Assembly: GCF_024496245.1 (NCBI RefSeq)
Contig: NZ_CP101740.1
Coordinates: 558,001-622,000 of the forward strand
Direction of reading: 5' to 3'
From: Sphingomonas qomolangmaensis
GTDB lineage: Bacteria; Pseudomonadota; Alphaproteobacteria; Sphingomonadales; Sphingomonadaceae
Length of the DNA stretch: 64,000 nucleotides
Part shown: positions 11,078-19,371 of the stretch, piece by piece
How positions within the stretch are numbered: position 1 is the stretch's first letter
How the letters are laid out: the number at the start of each line of letters is the position of its first letter
Made by a program: the position numbers and the translations under genes
The notes under the pieces: generated by a model
Told to the model about the DNA's origin: nothing
The model's database searches: none
The model's input: the letters and a program-made list of their open reading frames with translations, nothing else

Positions 11078-12673
11078 ATGACCGATCGGCAGCGCACGAC
11101 CCGCCTGGATTTGTCGCGGCGGCATCTGCTCCGGTGCTTCGGCGCCGGCGCGGTCACCGCCTTCGCCTTGCCCTGGGCGGGGCGAGCGCTCGCCGATCCC
11201 ATCTTTTCGACCTATCCGTTCCAGCTCGGCATCGCTTCGGGCGAGCCCGCGCCCGACGGGTTCGTCATCTGGACGCGGCTGGCGCCCGATCCCTTCGCGC
11301 TCGATCACGGCATGCCGTCGGCGGGGGTCGAGGTGGCATGGGAAGTCGCCGAGGACGAGCGCTTCCAGACCGTGGCGCAAAAGGGCGTCGCGGTCGCGCG
11401 CCCCGAGCTTGGCCATGCGGTGCATGTCGAGGTCGCGGGGCTCAAGCCGGGCCGGCCTTATTGGTACCGCTTCGTCGCCGGACGCGAGCGCAGCGGCACC
11501 GGGCGTGCGATGACGACGCCCACCTTTGGCGCGCCGCTCGACCGGGTGCGCTTTGCAGTCGCAGGGTGCCAGAATTACGAACAGGGCTATTTCACCGCGC
11601 ACCGTCATCTCGCCAGCCAGAACCCCGATTTCGTGTTCTGTTATGGCGATTATATCTACGAAGGCCGCGGCAATCGCCTGCGCAATGGCCCCGACGGCCC
11701 GGTCGAGAGCGTCCGCCAGCATTTCGGCGGCGAGATCTATTCGATCGAGGATTACCGCCGCCGCTACGCGCAGTACAAGATGGACACCGACCTGCAGGCA
11801 GCGCATGCCGCAGCGCCCTGGTTCGTGACCTGGGACGATCACGAGATCGACAATAACTGGGTCGATTCGCTCGATCAGGATGGCACCCCGGCACCGGTCT
11901 TCGCGCTTCGCCGCCAGATGGCGATGCAGGCCTATTACGAGCATATGCCGCTGCGCGCTTCGTCGCTGCCGGTCGGGCCGTCGATGCAATTGTACCGCCA
12001 GGCGCGCTACGGCAATCTGCTCGACCTGAACCTGCTCGACACCCGGCAATATCGCACCGACCAGCCCTGCGGCGACCGCTGGGGCGCTGGCTGCACCGAT
12101 ATTTCCCAGCGTCAGGCCGAGGTGCTCGGCAAGCGGCAGCATGACTGGCTGATGGGCAATCTTTCGGGGTCGAAGGCCAAGTGGAAGGCGCTCGCGCAGC
12201 AGGTGATGGTCATGGACCTCGACCGCGAGCCGGGGCCCGAGACGACCGAAAATCTCGACAGCTGGGCCGGCTATCGTGTCCCGCGCGAGCGACTGTTGGC
12301 GGGAATCCGCGACCGTCGGGTGTCGAACGCCGTCGTGCTGACCGGCGACGAGCACCAGAATTATGCCGGCGAATTGCACATCGACGGCAAGAACCCAGGG
12401 CGCGACCCGATCGCGACCGAATTCGTCGCAACCTCGATCACCAGCGGCGGCGATGGCGAGGACCAGCGACCGCAGACCGTCGAGATCCAGAAGGTCAACC
12501 CGCAGCTCAAATTCCACAATTCGCGGCGCGGGTATCTGATGTGCGACGTCGATGGCGAGCGCTGGCAGACCGAGTATATCGTCATGGACCAGGTGAGCGA
12601 TCGCAAGGGAATCGCTAGTTCGCGGCAGAAGCTGGTGGTGGAAGCAGGGGCCGCGCGGCTGCAGCTGGGCTGA
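11078..12673 (+). CDS. phoD: Tat-exported PhoD-type alkaline phosphatase/phosphodiesterase
   Basis: Protein of 531 aa, a normal length for PhoD. SRRHLLRCFGAGAV is a Tat signal, cut near ALADP. After a short Ig-like domain (LGIASGEPAPDGFVIWTRL) comes the metallophosphoesterase core: FAVAGCQNYEQG, FVFCYGDYIYEG, WDDHEIDNNW, LTGDEHQNYAGEL and ATSITSGGDG supply the Asp, Asn and His ligands for the Fe/Ca centre known in PhoD. It should hydrolyse phosphomonoesters or diesters in the periplasm. AAGGACATAAAGACC sits between the receptor stop and this start, and the spacing indicates translation from the same message. Phosphate-starvation control by PhoB is inferred from the box at 7522-7550. Confidence 0.92.
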   Translation: MTDRQRTTRLDLSRRHLLRCFGAGAVTAFALPWAGRALADPIFSTYPFQLGIASGEPAPDGFVIWTRLAPDPFALDHGMPSAGVEVAWEVAEDERFQTVAQKGVAVARPELGHAVHVEVAGLKPGRPYWYRFVAGRERSGTGRAMTTPTFGAPLDRVRFAVAGCQNYEQGYFTAHRHLASQNPDFVFCYGDYIYEGRGNRLRNGPDGPVESVRQHFGGEIYSIEDYRRRYAQYKMDTDLQAAHAAAPWFVTWDDHEIDNNWVDSLDQDGTPAPVFALRRQMAMQAYYEHMPLRASSLPVGPSMQLYRQARYGNLLDLNLLDTRQYRTDQPCGDRWGAGCTDISQRQAEVLGKRQHDWLMGNLSGSKAKWKALAQQVMVMDLDREPGPETTENLDSWAGYRVPRERLLAGIRDRRVSNAVVLTGDEHQNYAGELHIDGKNPGRDPIATEFVATSITSGGDGEDQRPQTVEIQKVNPQLKFHNSRRGYLMCDVDGERWQTEYIVMDQVSDRKGIASSRQKLVVEAGAARLQLG

Positions 12674-12733
12674 CAGCTTAGCGCGGCGGACTTCAGCGCC
12701 AGCGCCCCATGGTCTACCTCGCCACCGCCTTCA

Positions 12734-12886
12734 TCAACCCACGATGAAACCCACAGTTCCTGGCCTGAATTCGCCAAGATGTCGTCGCAGGGCGTTGATC
12801 AGGTGGGTGCGTTGCCCGACAAAGGACTGGTGGGTTCGGAACGCGACCGCCGCGAGAGCTCTACCTGTCGCTTCGTCAGCGAAGCG
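12734..12886 (-). pseudogene. IS110-family transposase fragment
   Basis: The minus strand reads RFADEATGRALAAVAFRTHQ followed directly by SFVGQRTHLINALRRHLGEF and then RPGTVGFIVG and a stop. This is the typical 'RTR..LV.QRT.L.NALR.HL.EFG' helix region at the end of the DEDD domain of IS110 transposases. An in-frame stop lies just above it, and neither the DEDD motif region nor the C-terminal transposase_20 domain is present, so only about 50 codons remain. It marks a former insertion next to the PhoD gene, at the start of the accessory region. Confidence 0.65.
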
Positions 12887-13291
12887 ATGCTAGCGTCGCG
12901 TCGATCGGTATCGGGTTCGTGATGCCTCTAGGACGACCTATGCGCGCCATATGGTCGGGGGGCGCCTTGGTAGGATATCCCGGCTAGGAATGTAGGCCCA
13001 GTCCCGATGCGCGGATGCACAGGTGGTCCAAGTTCGGATCCCGACGCGGAGCGAAGGCGACGACATACTTGACGCCAATCCCCTTGCGACGCGCCCAGAT
13101 CTAATACTTGCGATATGAGATTGGCCATTTTCACGCCAAGTACCTTTGCGTCGTGCGACCTTCCGATCGGAAGTTTGAACCATTATGAATTAGCTCACCC
13201 TTGACGTATCATATTTCCGATGATGCAATTCGGCTCGATCGGGCTGCAAGTTCCATATCGGCTTTACAGGTGCCCGCCAGGGAGAAAGACC
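12887..13291. other. Decayed intergenic stretch beside the IS110 fragment
   Basis: No intact gene. Several broken frames follow each other on the minus strand, for example GIGVKYVVAFAPRRDPNLDH around 13000-13090, which is interrupted by a stop. This suggests remains of a coding sequence that I cannot name. The palindrome CTTCCGATCGGAAG near 13160 and an AT-rich piece to 13220 may belong to the promoter of the small secreted gene that follows. Confidence 0.4.
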
Positions 13292-13477
13292 ATGAGGCGC
13301 ATTGTACTTGCTGCAAGCCTCTTGTTCTCTACCGTGATGCCGTTCACGACGGCACATGCAGCGCCGGCAGCGGTGGAAGCGAAGCAATCCCTTGTTGAGT
13401 ATCTCGGCTCGTTCGAGTCGGGCGGTGTGACGTATGACGTCTATCTCGTCACCGACTTTGGCGGCGGCGTGTACTGA
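13292..13477 (+). CDS. Small secreted protein, unknown
   Basis: Protein of 61 aa. Residues 1-23 (MRRIVLAASLLFSTVMPF to HAA) are a clear signal peptide; the mature part of about 38 residues ends with GGVTYDVYLVTDFGGGVY. GGGAGAAAGACC lies directly before the ATG and fixes the start. I do not recognise a family. The short mature part could also be what remains of a longer exported protein cut by a frameshift, but no continuation was found downstream. It precedes the secreted-protein/metallopeptidase pair by 130 nt, which contains an AT-rich promoter-like piece. Confidence 0.5.
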   Translation: MRRIVLAASLLFSTVMPFTTAHAAPAAVEAKQSLVEYLGSFESGGVTYDVYLVTDFGGGVY

Positions 13478-13608
13478 ACATCAGGACAGCGTAGAGAATA
13501 GGTCGAGACGGAACCCGTTTATCGATTATCCGTCTTGACCATTCTTGACGATGTCAGGCTTCTAAGAGTGTCGCATTATAGTATAGTAAGTTATCGAACG
13601 GGGGCGGC

Positions 13609-13998
13609 ATGTTTCTGGGTTTTCAGGTTGCATTTGTGAAGGTGGCGTGTCTGGCCGTTTGCGCTGCGGTTTCGATGCCCACTTTTTCGGTCGCCGCGCA
13701 GACTCTGGTCGCGAACGGCGTCGCGGGCACATGGGCAGGATCGTTCGCGCAGACCGAGTGGATTTTCGAATTCAAGCGCGAAGGCGACGTCTGGTCCGGA
13801 CGCTACATGTCGGCCAAGTCTAACAAATGGCTTCCCATGCAATCGCTGACGGTTTCGTCGCGTACCGTCCGATTCACCTTGGACTCGAGACCGCCGGTGA
13901 CCTTCAGTTTGGAAGTCGATCCGACGAACCAAACCTTGGCTGGTGACGTTAACGTCTTCGGTAAAGATCTGCCCTTTTCTGCGGCGCGGAGGTCATGA
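13609..13998 (+). CDS. Secreted beta-rich protein of unknown function
   Basis: Protein of 129 aa. A signal peptide of about 30 residues (VKVACLAVCAAVSMPTFSVAA) is followed by one small domain, GTWAGSFAQTEWIFEFKREG, VWSGRYMS and further strands. This 'GTW.G......F.....G..W.G' pattern is seen in small exported beta-barrel or lipocalin-like domains; no named family is claimed. GGGGGCGGC precedes the ATG. The stop is 4 nt before the GTG of the metallopeptidase, and the Shine-Dalgarno GGAGG for that gene lies inside this gene's last codons. The two are thus translated together and may work together outside the cytoplasm. Confidence 0.65.
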   Translation: MFLGFQVAFVKVACLAVCAAVSMPTFSVAAQTLVANGVAGTWAGSFAQTEWIFEFKREGDVWSGRYMSAKSNKWLPMQSLTVSSRTVRFTLDSRPPVTFSLEVDPTNQTLAGDVNVFGKDLPFSAARRS

Positions 13999-14002
13999 CC
14001 GC

Positions 14003-14962
14003 GTGCCTCCGATGCGAGCAGCGATCGGGGTGGCGTTGTTGATCCCGTTGACCATGCCAAGTTTCATGACGGGTCAGAGCAGGATCAGCAGAGTGGAGGC
14101 GTCCTTTGGATACGTCGAGGTGGGGGCCGATGAGGTCGAAACCGCACTGACCGAGGGCCGGGCGGCGCACATCGCGGCTCGCGAAGTGCTGGCGCTCCCC
14201 GACATGCGCTTCGGCATAGCCGATCTTCAGGGCGGAAACTCCAAATGGGTCAGCGTGTCATCGGACGGAGCGCCCGTTTATGGCTGGATGTTCAACAACA
14301 AGTCGGGTGACCGAAAGCCGATTCCGCCGAGTTACGCGTTGCGTCATGAGATCGGGCACGATCTGTTCATCCGCTACCTCGTTCCCAGCTCCAGGCATGA
14401 TCAATATGGCGGGGACGCTCCCGATTGGCTGGACGAGATGGCCGCGGTCGCTTTCGAAGGCGAGGAGCTGACGGCGAGCCGGCGTCGTGACGCCGCGCGC
14501 TTCGCCAGGACAGGGACCTTGATACCGTTGAATCGGTTCTTCACCATGACCCACCCCGAAGCGACCGCCGAGTCGGCTTCCACGACCGCCGAGTCGGCTT
14601 CCACGACCGCCGGGCCAGCTTCCGCGCCCTCCCGGCAGACCGTCCGCATAAGACTGGCCGTCTCCGAGGACACGCCCCGATTCTACGCCATGGGCCGCGC
14701 CTTTTACGAGTTCCTGGTCGACCGGACGAAGTCGACCGCGATCGTGGCCGAGCTGGCGACCGCGTTCCGCAAGGGCGAGCCACTCGACCGCTGGGTACTG
14801 ACGCGAACCGGCCACGAAGGACCCCCGACCTCCCTGGAGGCATTGGACGCTGATTTTCGTGCCTGGATCGCGTCGGACAGGCGATATCGGCCCGATCCAC
14901 CATCGGAGACGAGGGGCGGCGACCATTCGACAGCAGCCGTGAAGCTTCGGATCGGCGAATAG
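14003..14962 (+). CDS. Secreted gluzincin-type zinc metallopeptidase (peptidase MA-like)
   Basis: Protein of about 319 aa. A signal peptide (IGVALLIPLTMPSFMTGQS) leads to a catalytic domain with RHEIGHDLFIRYL, an HExxH zinc site, and WLDEMAAVAFE about 30 residues later, which would give the third ligand Glu. FYAMGRAFYEFLVDRT is the helix that follows in peptidase MA-like proteins. A GTG at 14003 is preferred over the ATG at 14012, because GGAGG at 13988-13992 is 10 nt before the GTG but 19 nt before the ATG. Residues of three 7-aa repeats (TAESAST) form a linker between the zinc helix region and the C-terminal part. It probably cleaves peptides in the periplasm or outside, and it stands before a TonB receptor that could import products. 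Confidence 0.7.
   Translation: MPPMRAAIGVALLIPLTMPSFMTGQSRISRVEASFGYVEVGADEVETALTEGRAAHIAAREVLALPDMRFGIADLQGGNSKWVSVSSDGAPVYGWMFNNKSGDRKPIPPSYALRHEIGHDLFIRYLVPSSRHDQYGGDAPDWLDEMAAVAFEGEELTASRRRDAARFARTGTLIPLNRFFTMTHPEATAESASTTAESASTTAGPASAPSRQTVRIRLAVSEDTPRFYAMGRAFYEFLVDRTKSTAIVAELATAFRKGEPLDRWVLTRTGHEGPPTSLEALDADFRAWIASDRRYRPDPPSETRGGDHSTAAVKLRIGE
14564..14626 (+). repeat. Three tandem 21-nt repeats inside the metallopeptidase gene
   Basis: Units start at 14564, 14585 and 14606. The first two are identical over 21 nt (beginning ACCGCCGAGTCGGC). The third differs at a few positions and reads ACCGCCGGGCCAGC. They encode TAESAST, TAESAST and TAGPASA, a flexible linker. Because the unit is a multiple of three, copy number can change without a frameshift. 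Confidence 0.9.
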
Positions 14963-15190
14963 ATCGCCCCATGGCGCGCGGCGAGCAGTGGTACGAGAAG
15001 CGACACGGCCAAGCGGAGTTCAACGCCGCAATACGCGCCGCCGCCGTGACGACGTTCCGGCTTTCAGGCGCGAAGATGATCCAGCCGCCAACCGTGCAGA
15101 TGAGCGGATCGTACGCGCGACGGGAAGCATGGACGTGATATCCGGCTTCGCCCGATTCGGCAGAAGGCGGACGCGTGTCGGTGGGGCGCG

Positions 15191-17779
15191 ATGAGGTTTG
15201 GACGCGCTTTTTTGGCGGGGTTGCTCGCGGGTTCGGCATCGACGCCACTGCAAGCGCAGGAAAAGGCGGGGAACGTCGTGCAGTCGCCGCCGGCACAGCG
15301 CCGCGCACCTCCCGCACCGGCTCCGACCGAGACGGTTCCTTCTGGCCCCCGATCCGCCGAGGCTAGGCCCGCCCAGGACATATCGGAGCCGACGATCGAG
15401 TTCCAGGGAGCAGACGGCGAGGCATTATCGCCCGAAATCCAGCGCGAGCTGCTGGAGCAGGTCAAGAAAGACCCGCCGCCCGTCGACCGCGTGCCGCCAT
15501 CCATAACGAGTCCGGCGGCCGCGGGCTCGAATGACGACGAGGTTGTCGTCACCGGTCAGCGGCCGCGCGGATCGGTCGTCGGCGACTTACCGCCGGAGCG
15601 GACGTTCAGCCCGATCGATATCAGAGCTTACGGGGTCAACGACATTGAGGAACTTCTCGACACCGTCCGGCCGCAGGTCAGCAGCGACCGGGGCCGGGAC
15701 GATGGCGATCCCGTCGTGCTGCTGAATGGAAAGCGCGTGTCGAGCTTTGCCGAAATCGCTAAGATCCCCACGGAAGCGATCGAGCGGATGGAGGTGTTTC
15801 CCGAGGAGCTTTCGCTCGAATACGGGTACCCGGCCGACCAAAAGGTGGTCAACGTGGTCACCTTTGAGAGATATAATTCGGGAACCGGTCAGCTCAGCCA
15901 TGCCATGCCGACCGAAGGTGGGCGTGACACGGCCGGGATCGACGCGAGCTACCTGCGCATACGCAACGACACGCGTTTCAATTTCGACGCGGACTATGAT
16001 CGGGCGAGGGCGTTGCTGGAGAGCGAACGCGACCTGGCGCGGGTTTCCGGCGCGCGGGATGACGGGCGGTTTCGGACCTTGCTGCCCCAAACGGAGCGGC
16101 TTGCGCTTACCGGGACTGTAAGCGGCAACCTGTTGCGCGATGTGTCGGCGACGCTCAACGGCCGCTTCCAGACCAGTGACACTCGCAGCCTTTTGGGCCT
16201 TGCCGGCGATCAACCGCTGACACGCGACACCGAGGCGAACGCCATCCACCTCGGAACTTCGCTCAGCGGGTCGGCGGGACGGTGGCTGTGGTTCTTCACC
16301 GGCAACTACGACCGCGCCACCGCCGACACCTTCACCGATGCCGGCGGCGCGCTGGAGATACGGGAGGAGGCGCGATTGGTGAACGCGCTCGCCGATGGCG
16401 AACTCGTGTTCAGCGGTTCGGTGCTGAACCTACCTGCCGGCCCGGTGTCGATGAGCCTTCGCGGGGGAGCGGAGTTCCGCGATTTCCGCAGCAGATCGTT
16501 GCGCGGCGGTGACGAGCGGCGGGCGGACTTTTCCCGCGACAGGGGCGCGGTCCAGGCCAGCCTTGACGTGCCCATCGCTAGACGGCGCAAGCAGCCATCA
16601 AGTTGGCTCGGTAATCTTTCCGCCAATGCCAACATCGAGGTCGAGGAGCTTTCCGACATCGGCACGTTGCGGACGTTCGGCTATGGCCTCAACTGGTCGC
16701 CCGTCGAAGCGATCAGCGTCATCGCGTCGGTCACGGACGAAGAAGGCCCGCCGACGGTTGAGCAGCTCGGAGCGCCGCTCGTCGTCACGCCGAACGTCCG
16801 CACCTATGATTTCATCAGGCGCGAGGCGATCGACGTGACACGCGTCTTCGGCGGCAATCCGGATCTCCGTTCCGACAACCGCGACGTCGTCCGGCTCGCG
16901 CTCAACGCCAAGCCGTTTCAAGCGACCGACATCACCTTCAACATCGACTACATCCGAACGCGAATCGAGGATCCGATCGCACCTTTTCCCATCGCGACGC
17001 CCGAGATCGAGGCCGCATTCCCGGAACGGTTCACCCGTGATCGCGACGGGCGGCTTGTGCGGATCGACAGCAGACCGCTCAATTTCCAGCGGTCCGACCA
17101 AGAGCAAATGCGCTGGGGCGTCAACTTCACCCGGCCTTTGGGACTGGTGCCACCCGGATCGCAGAACGCCAATGTCCGTTTCGTCAGCGGAGGAGAGGCC
17201 GGCCTGCAAGCGGCGATTCCCCCCGGCGCCAGGATCGTAAGGCCCGAAGCAGGAAGCGCCGCGGCGAAGCGCGTCGAGAACCTTACGAGCCGCCTGATCT
17301 TCAGCATTTACCACACATGGCGCTTCACGGACGAACTCCTCGTCCGCGAAGGCGTGCCCGTCCTCGACCTACTGGACGGATCCGCGATCGGCGGCCGCGG
17401 GGGCAGACCGCGCCACGAGCTCGAACTGCAGGCGGGGGCCTTCAAGGGCGGACTCGGTGCGCGGATCACCGCGGCCTGGCAGAGCGGAACTGTCGTGAGA
17501 GGCTTGGCGTCAAGCCCAGGCGGCTCGACGGGCGATTTGCGCTTCTCCGATTTCGCGAGCTTGAATCTCAATTTGTTCGCGAACCTTGCAGACCGTTTCG
17601 GGGGAGCGCGGGCTCCCAATTGGCTCAGGGGGACGCGGATCACCATCGGCATCGACAATCTGTTCAACAGGCGACCTCGGGTGCGGGACGACGCAGGATC
17701 GACGCCATTCAACTACCAGCCGACTTTTCTCGACCCGCTCGGCCGTTCGTTGAGCTTCGGTCTTCGGAAGATCCTGTAG
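15191..17779 (+). CDS. TonB-dependent receptor, unusual short-plug type
   Basis: Protein of 862 aa. Signal peptide to about residue 23 (LLAGSASTPLQAQ). A Pro-rich region (residues 30-105) follows, then DDEVVVTGQRPRG as TonB box near 115. The plug contains PVVLLNGKRVSSFAEIAKIP and ERMEVFPEELSLEYGYPADQ, the 'n-g-k-p-l....i..i....ieriEV' signature of receptor plugs. The rest is a beta barrel with NIDYIRTRIEDPIAPFP and other strand pairs, ending SFGLRKIL rather than the usual aromatic residue. The gene begins 228 nt after the metallopeptidase in the same direction. The long disordered N-terminal part is unusual. The substrate is unknown; peptide uptake would fit the neighbour but is a guess. Confidence 0.8.
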   Translation: MRFGRAFLAGLLAGSASTPLQAQEKAGNVVQSPPAQRRAPPAPAPTETVPSGPRSAEARPAQDISEPTIEFQGADGEALSPEIQRELLEQVKKDPPPVDRVPPSITSPAAAGSNDDEVVVTGQRPRGSVVGDLPPERTFSPIDIRAYGVNDIEELLDTVRPQVSSDRGRDDGDPVVLLNGKRVSSFAEIAKIPTEAIERMEVFPEELSLEYGYPADQKVVNVVTFERYNSGTGQLSHAMPTEGGRDTAGIDASYLRIRNDTRFNFDADYDRARALLESERDLARVSGARDDGRFRTLLPQTERLALTGTVSGNLLRDVSATLNGRFQTSDTRSLLGLAGDQPLTRDTEANAIHLGTSLSGSAGRWLWFFTGNYDRATADTFTDAGGALEIREEARLVNALADGELVFSGSVLNLPAGPVSMSLRGGAEFRDFRSRSLRGGDERRADFSRDRGAVQASLDVPIARRRKQPSSWLGNLSANANIEVEELSDIGTLRTFGYGLNWSPVEAISVIASVTDEEGPPTVEQLGAPLVVTPNVRTYDFIRREAIDVTRVFGGNPDLRSDNRDVVRLALNAKPFQATDITFNIDYIRTRIEDPIAPFPIATPEIEAAFPERFTRDRDGRLVRIDSRPLNFQRSDQEQMRWGVNFTRPLGLVPPGSQNANVRFVSGGEAGLQAAIPPGARIVRPEAGSAAAKRVENLTSRLIFSIYHTWRFTDELLVREGVPVLDLLDGSAIGGRGGRPRHELELQAGAFKGGLGARITAAWQSGTVVRGLASSPGGSTGDLRFSDFASLNLNLFANLADRFGGARAPNWLRGTRITIGIDNLFNRRPRVRDDAGSTPFNYQPTFLDPLGRSLSFGLRKIL

Positions 17780-18133
17780 AGTCCCCCCCGGTACACGGCG
17801 ATCATCGACCCGCCGCCGCCCCTTGCCGTTGGCCGGCACCCTCGAACCTGCCGTGCCCGCAAGCCCTGGCAGTATGCCGGCGCCCTCTGTGCTTCCCGAT
17901 TGGGTTTGTGCGACCCAGGCGTCCACATCCCCATTGGCCCCGACGAACGGCGGGAAGTGGGAAGCGGCAGGGCTTCTTGAACCTATGGGTATGCGTCGGC
18001 ATCGACGCGCGCAGTCCGGAAAGGTTGTCAGCGTGAGCTAGGGCCAAATTCGATCATCGAGCTGACCGGAGGCATGTTGCGCATCGGCCGGCGACCCTGT
18101 GCCTTGGGCGCGCTGGCATGTTAGAGTGCCCCT
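17780..18133. other. Intergenic stretch without supported gene
   Basis: Between the TonB receptor and a small unknown gene. One 72-codon frame is open on the plus strand (17823-18041), but its Pro/Ser/Ala-rich product has no family features and no ribosome site. No hairpin followed by a T run was seen after the receptor stop. Confidence 0.4.
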
Positions 18134-18454
18134 ATGTCAAACTTCCGAAGCAATGCCGGCATCGTTGATGTCGATGGCGTCACATATGACTGGCATCTCC
18201 AGCGCGAACCGCATCCGTTGGATGACGGGGGTTGGAAGGGCATGACGGTTTCGCTTCTCCAGCGGGATGCCAAGCGTGAGGCATTGCTGGAATTCCCGCC
18301 GCCCAAGCGGCTATTGAAGGGGTTGCCGCGCGGTCGCCTCCAGCTTGATGACGCGACGATTTCACGGTGCGTGCGCGCCGCTTTGTCGGCCGGCTGGGAG
18401 CCGATGTCGCGCGGCAAGCCGGAGGTGTTCACGGTGGACGCCGAAGGCAATTGA
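18134..18454 (+). CDS. Small conserved-looking cytoplasmic protein, unknown
   Basis: Protein of 106 aa without signal peptide or membrane segment. It begins MSNFRSNAGIVDVDGVTYDW and continues with a mix of charged and hydrophobic residues typical of a folded domain (MTVSLLQRDAKREALLEFPP, ISRCVRAALSAGWEP). The length and composition resemble small hypothetical proteins common in sphingomonads, but I cannot name a family. The ribosome site is weak. It stands alone, flanked by non-coding DNA on both sides. Confidence 0.6.
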   Translation: MSNFRSNAGIVDVDGVTYDWHLQREPHPLDDGGWKGMTVSLLQRDAKREALLEFPPPKRLLKGLPRGRLQLDDATISRCVRAALSAGWEPMSRGKPEVFTVDAEGN

Positions 18455-18887
18455 GGCCCTGATGCGGACCGACTTCGCACCCGCGAACCGCGCGTGCGAC
18501 CCCCACGACAGCCGTAGCGACCATCAGAAGCTTGCGAGTTTGATGACCGCGTGGATCGATCCGCAGCCTGAATCGTGGAGTGCGCGCCGGGGCGGCTGGT
18601 AACGCTTGCCACAAACGTAACTCGCCCGATCTTGCACCCGAACAGCCCCTTACTTTTTGCGCGAAATTCCCGCTTCAAAATTCATTCCTTAGGCACGCGC
18701 GAAAGCGCAAGAACGGGCTCCTTGTCGCAAGCGTCCCGAAGCGACCGCGCGCTCAACAAGAGTGAATGGCCAAGGTTGGTAAGGCCTAAACGGCCTGCCA
18801 ATGGCCGACTTGGGTATTCCAGCAAGCGATCCTCATCGGCGGTAGCGTGCCGACGCGCCGCGCAGGATAGCCATATCGATCGGCCGC
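18455..18887. other. Intergenic stretch, no clear gene
   Basis: The most gene-like piece is a 46-codon plus-strand frame from ATG 18462 to 18602, ending SWSARRGGW, without ribosome site or known relatives. The rest has frames full of Arg and Ser. No RNA gene, repeat or terminator was recognised. Confidence 0.4.
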
Positions 18888-19223
18888 TTACGTGCCTCGT
18901 TTGGATTTCCGGGGTTTGGGTACCGGCAGCTCTGCCGCCGTAAAGCGCAGCAGGTCACCTAGCCACTCGGCATCGTCCCAGCGATCGGCCTCGATAAGCA
19001 GGTGCGGCTTGGCCCCTGGATAGGGCGGCGCTTCCGCCACCGGCTCGGCATGGAGGCGACCGGATGCCGTCGGCTTCACGTAGAGCTGATCGTCACAGAT
19101 CGAACCGATCATCTTGCCGTCGACGTATACGCCGTATTCGCCGAACATCGGCCTGGTCGACACCGTGCCGGCGCCCGTTGCCTGTTCGAGTAGGTAATCG
19201 ACTGTGCGTCGCTGCGTTGCCAT
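18888..19223 (-). CDS. TfoX/Sxy N-terminal domain protein
   Basis: Protein of 111 aa, the whole length of a stand-alone TfoX N-terminal domain. RPMFGEYGVYVDGKMIGSIC and DDQLYVKPT are the family signature, followed by PYPGAKPHLLIEAD and a helix that carries the end of the domain; the last residues are basic (PKPRKSKRGT). In gamma-proteobacteria the full TfoX protein regulates competence genes. Single-domain relatives in alphaproteobacteria have no proven role. A perfect 18-nt inverted repeat lies about 68 nt upstream (19291-19308) and could control it. Confidence 0.85.
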   Translation of the reverse strand: MATQRRTVDYLLEQATGAGTVSTRPMFGEYGVYVDGKMIGSICDDQLYVKPTASGRLHAEPVAEAPPYPGAKPHLLIEADRWDDAEWLGDLLRFTAAELPVPKPRKSKRGT

Positions 19224-19290
19224 ATCGTGAACCTAACCGACGAGCCCCGCCGCGAGCAATATACCGACCATCGTCCGCGTCGCCGACCGC

Positions 19291-19308
19291 AATGAACGAA
19301 CGTTCATT
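19291..19308. promoter_or_regulatory. Perfect inverted repeat, TetR-operator-like
   Basis: AATGAACG and CGTTCATT separated by AA form a perfect 8+8 palindrome in the gap between the TfoX-like gene (start 19223) and the DUF938 gene. Its size and symmetry fit operators of TetR-family repressors, many of which contain GAACG/CGTTC halves. No TetR gene is in the window, so the regulator would have to act from elsewhere. Confidence 0.45.
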
Positions 19309-19371
19309 TTCGTGGAGGATCAAGATGTAGCTGGATGACCGACTCTGGGTCTTGTTGTCGTCATTCTGAAG

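Noticed and set aside
10985..12517. 510-codon frame antisense to phoD
   Set aside because: Shadow of phoD; no start signal and composition of reversed coding DNA.
12690..12765. Plus-strand text LQRQRPMVYLATAFINPR resembling a transposase end
   Set aside because: The resemblance is vague, and the minus strand of the same place gives a clear IS110 fragment.
18462..18602. 46-codon plus-strand frame ending SWSARRGGW
   Set aside because: No Shine-Dalgarno and no recognisable relatives, in contrast to the 46-codon gene at 20933-21073.
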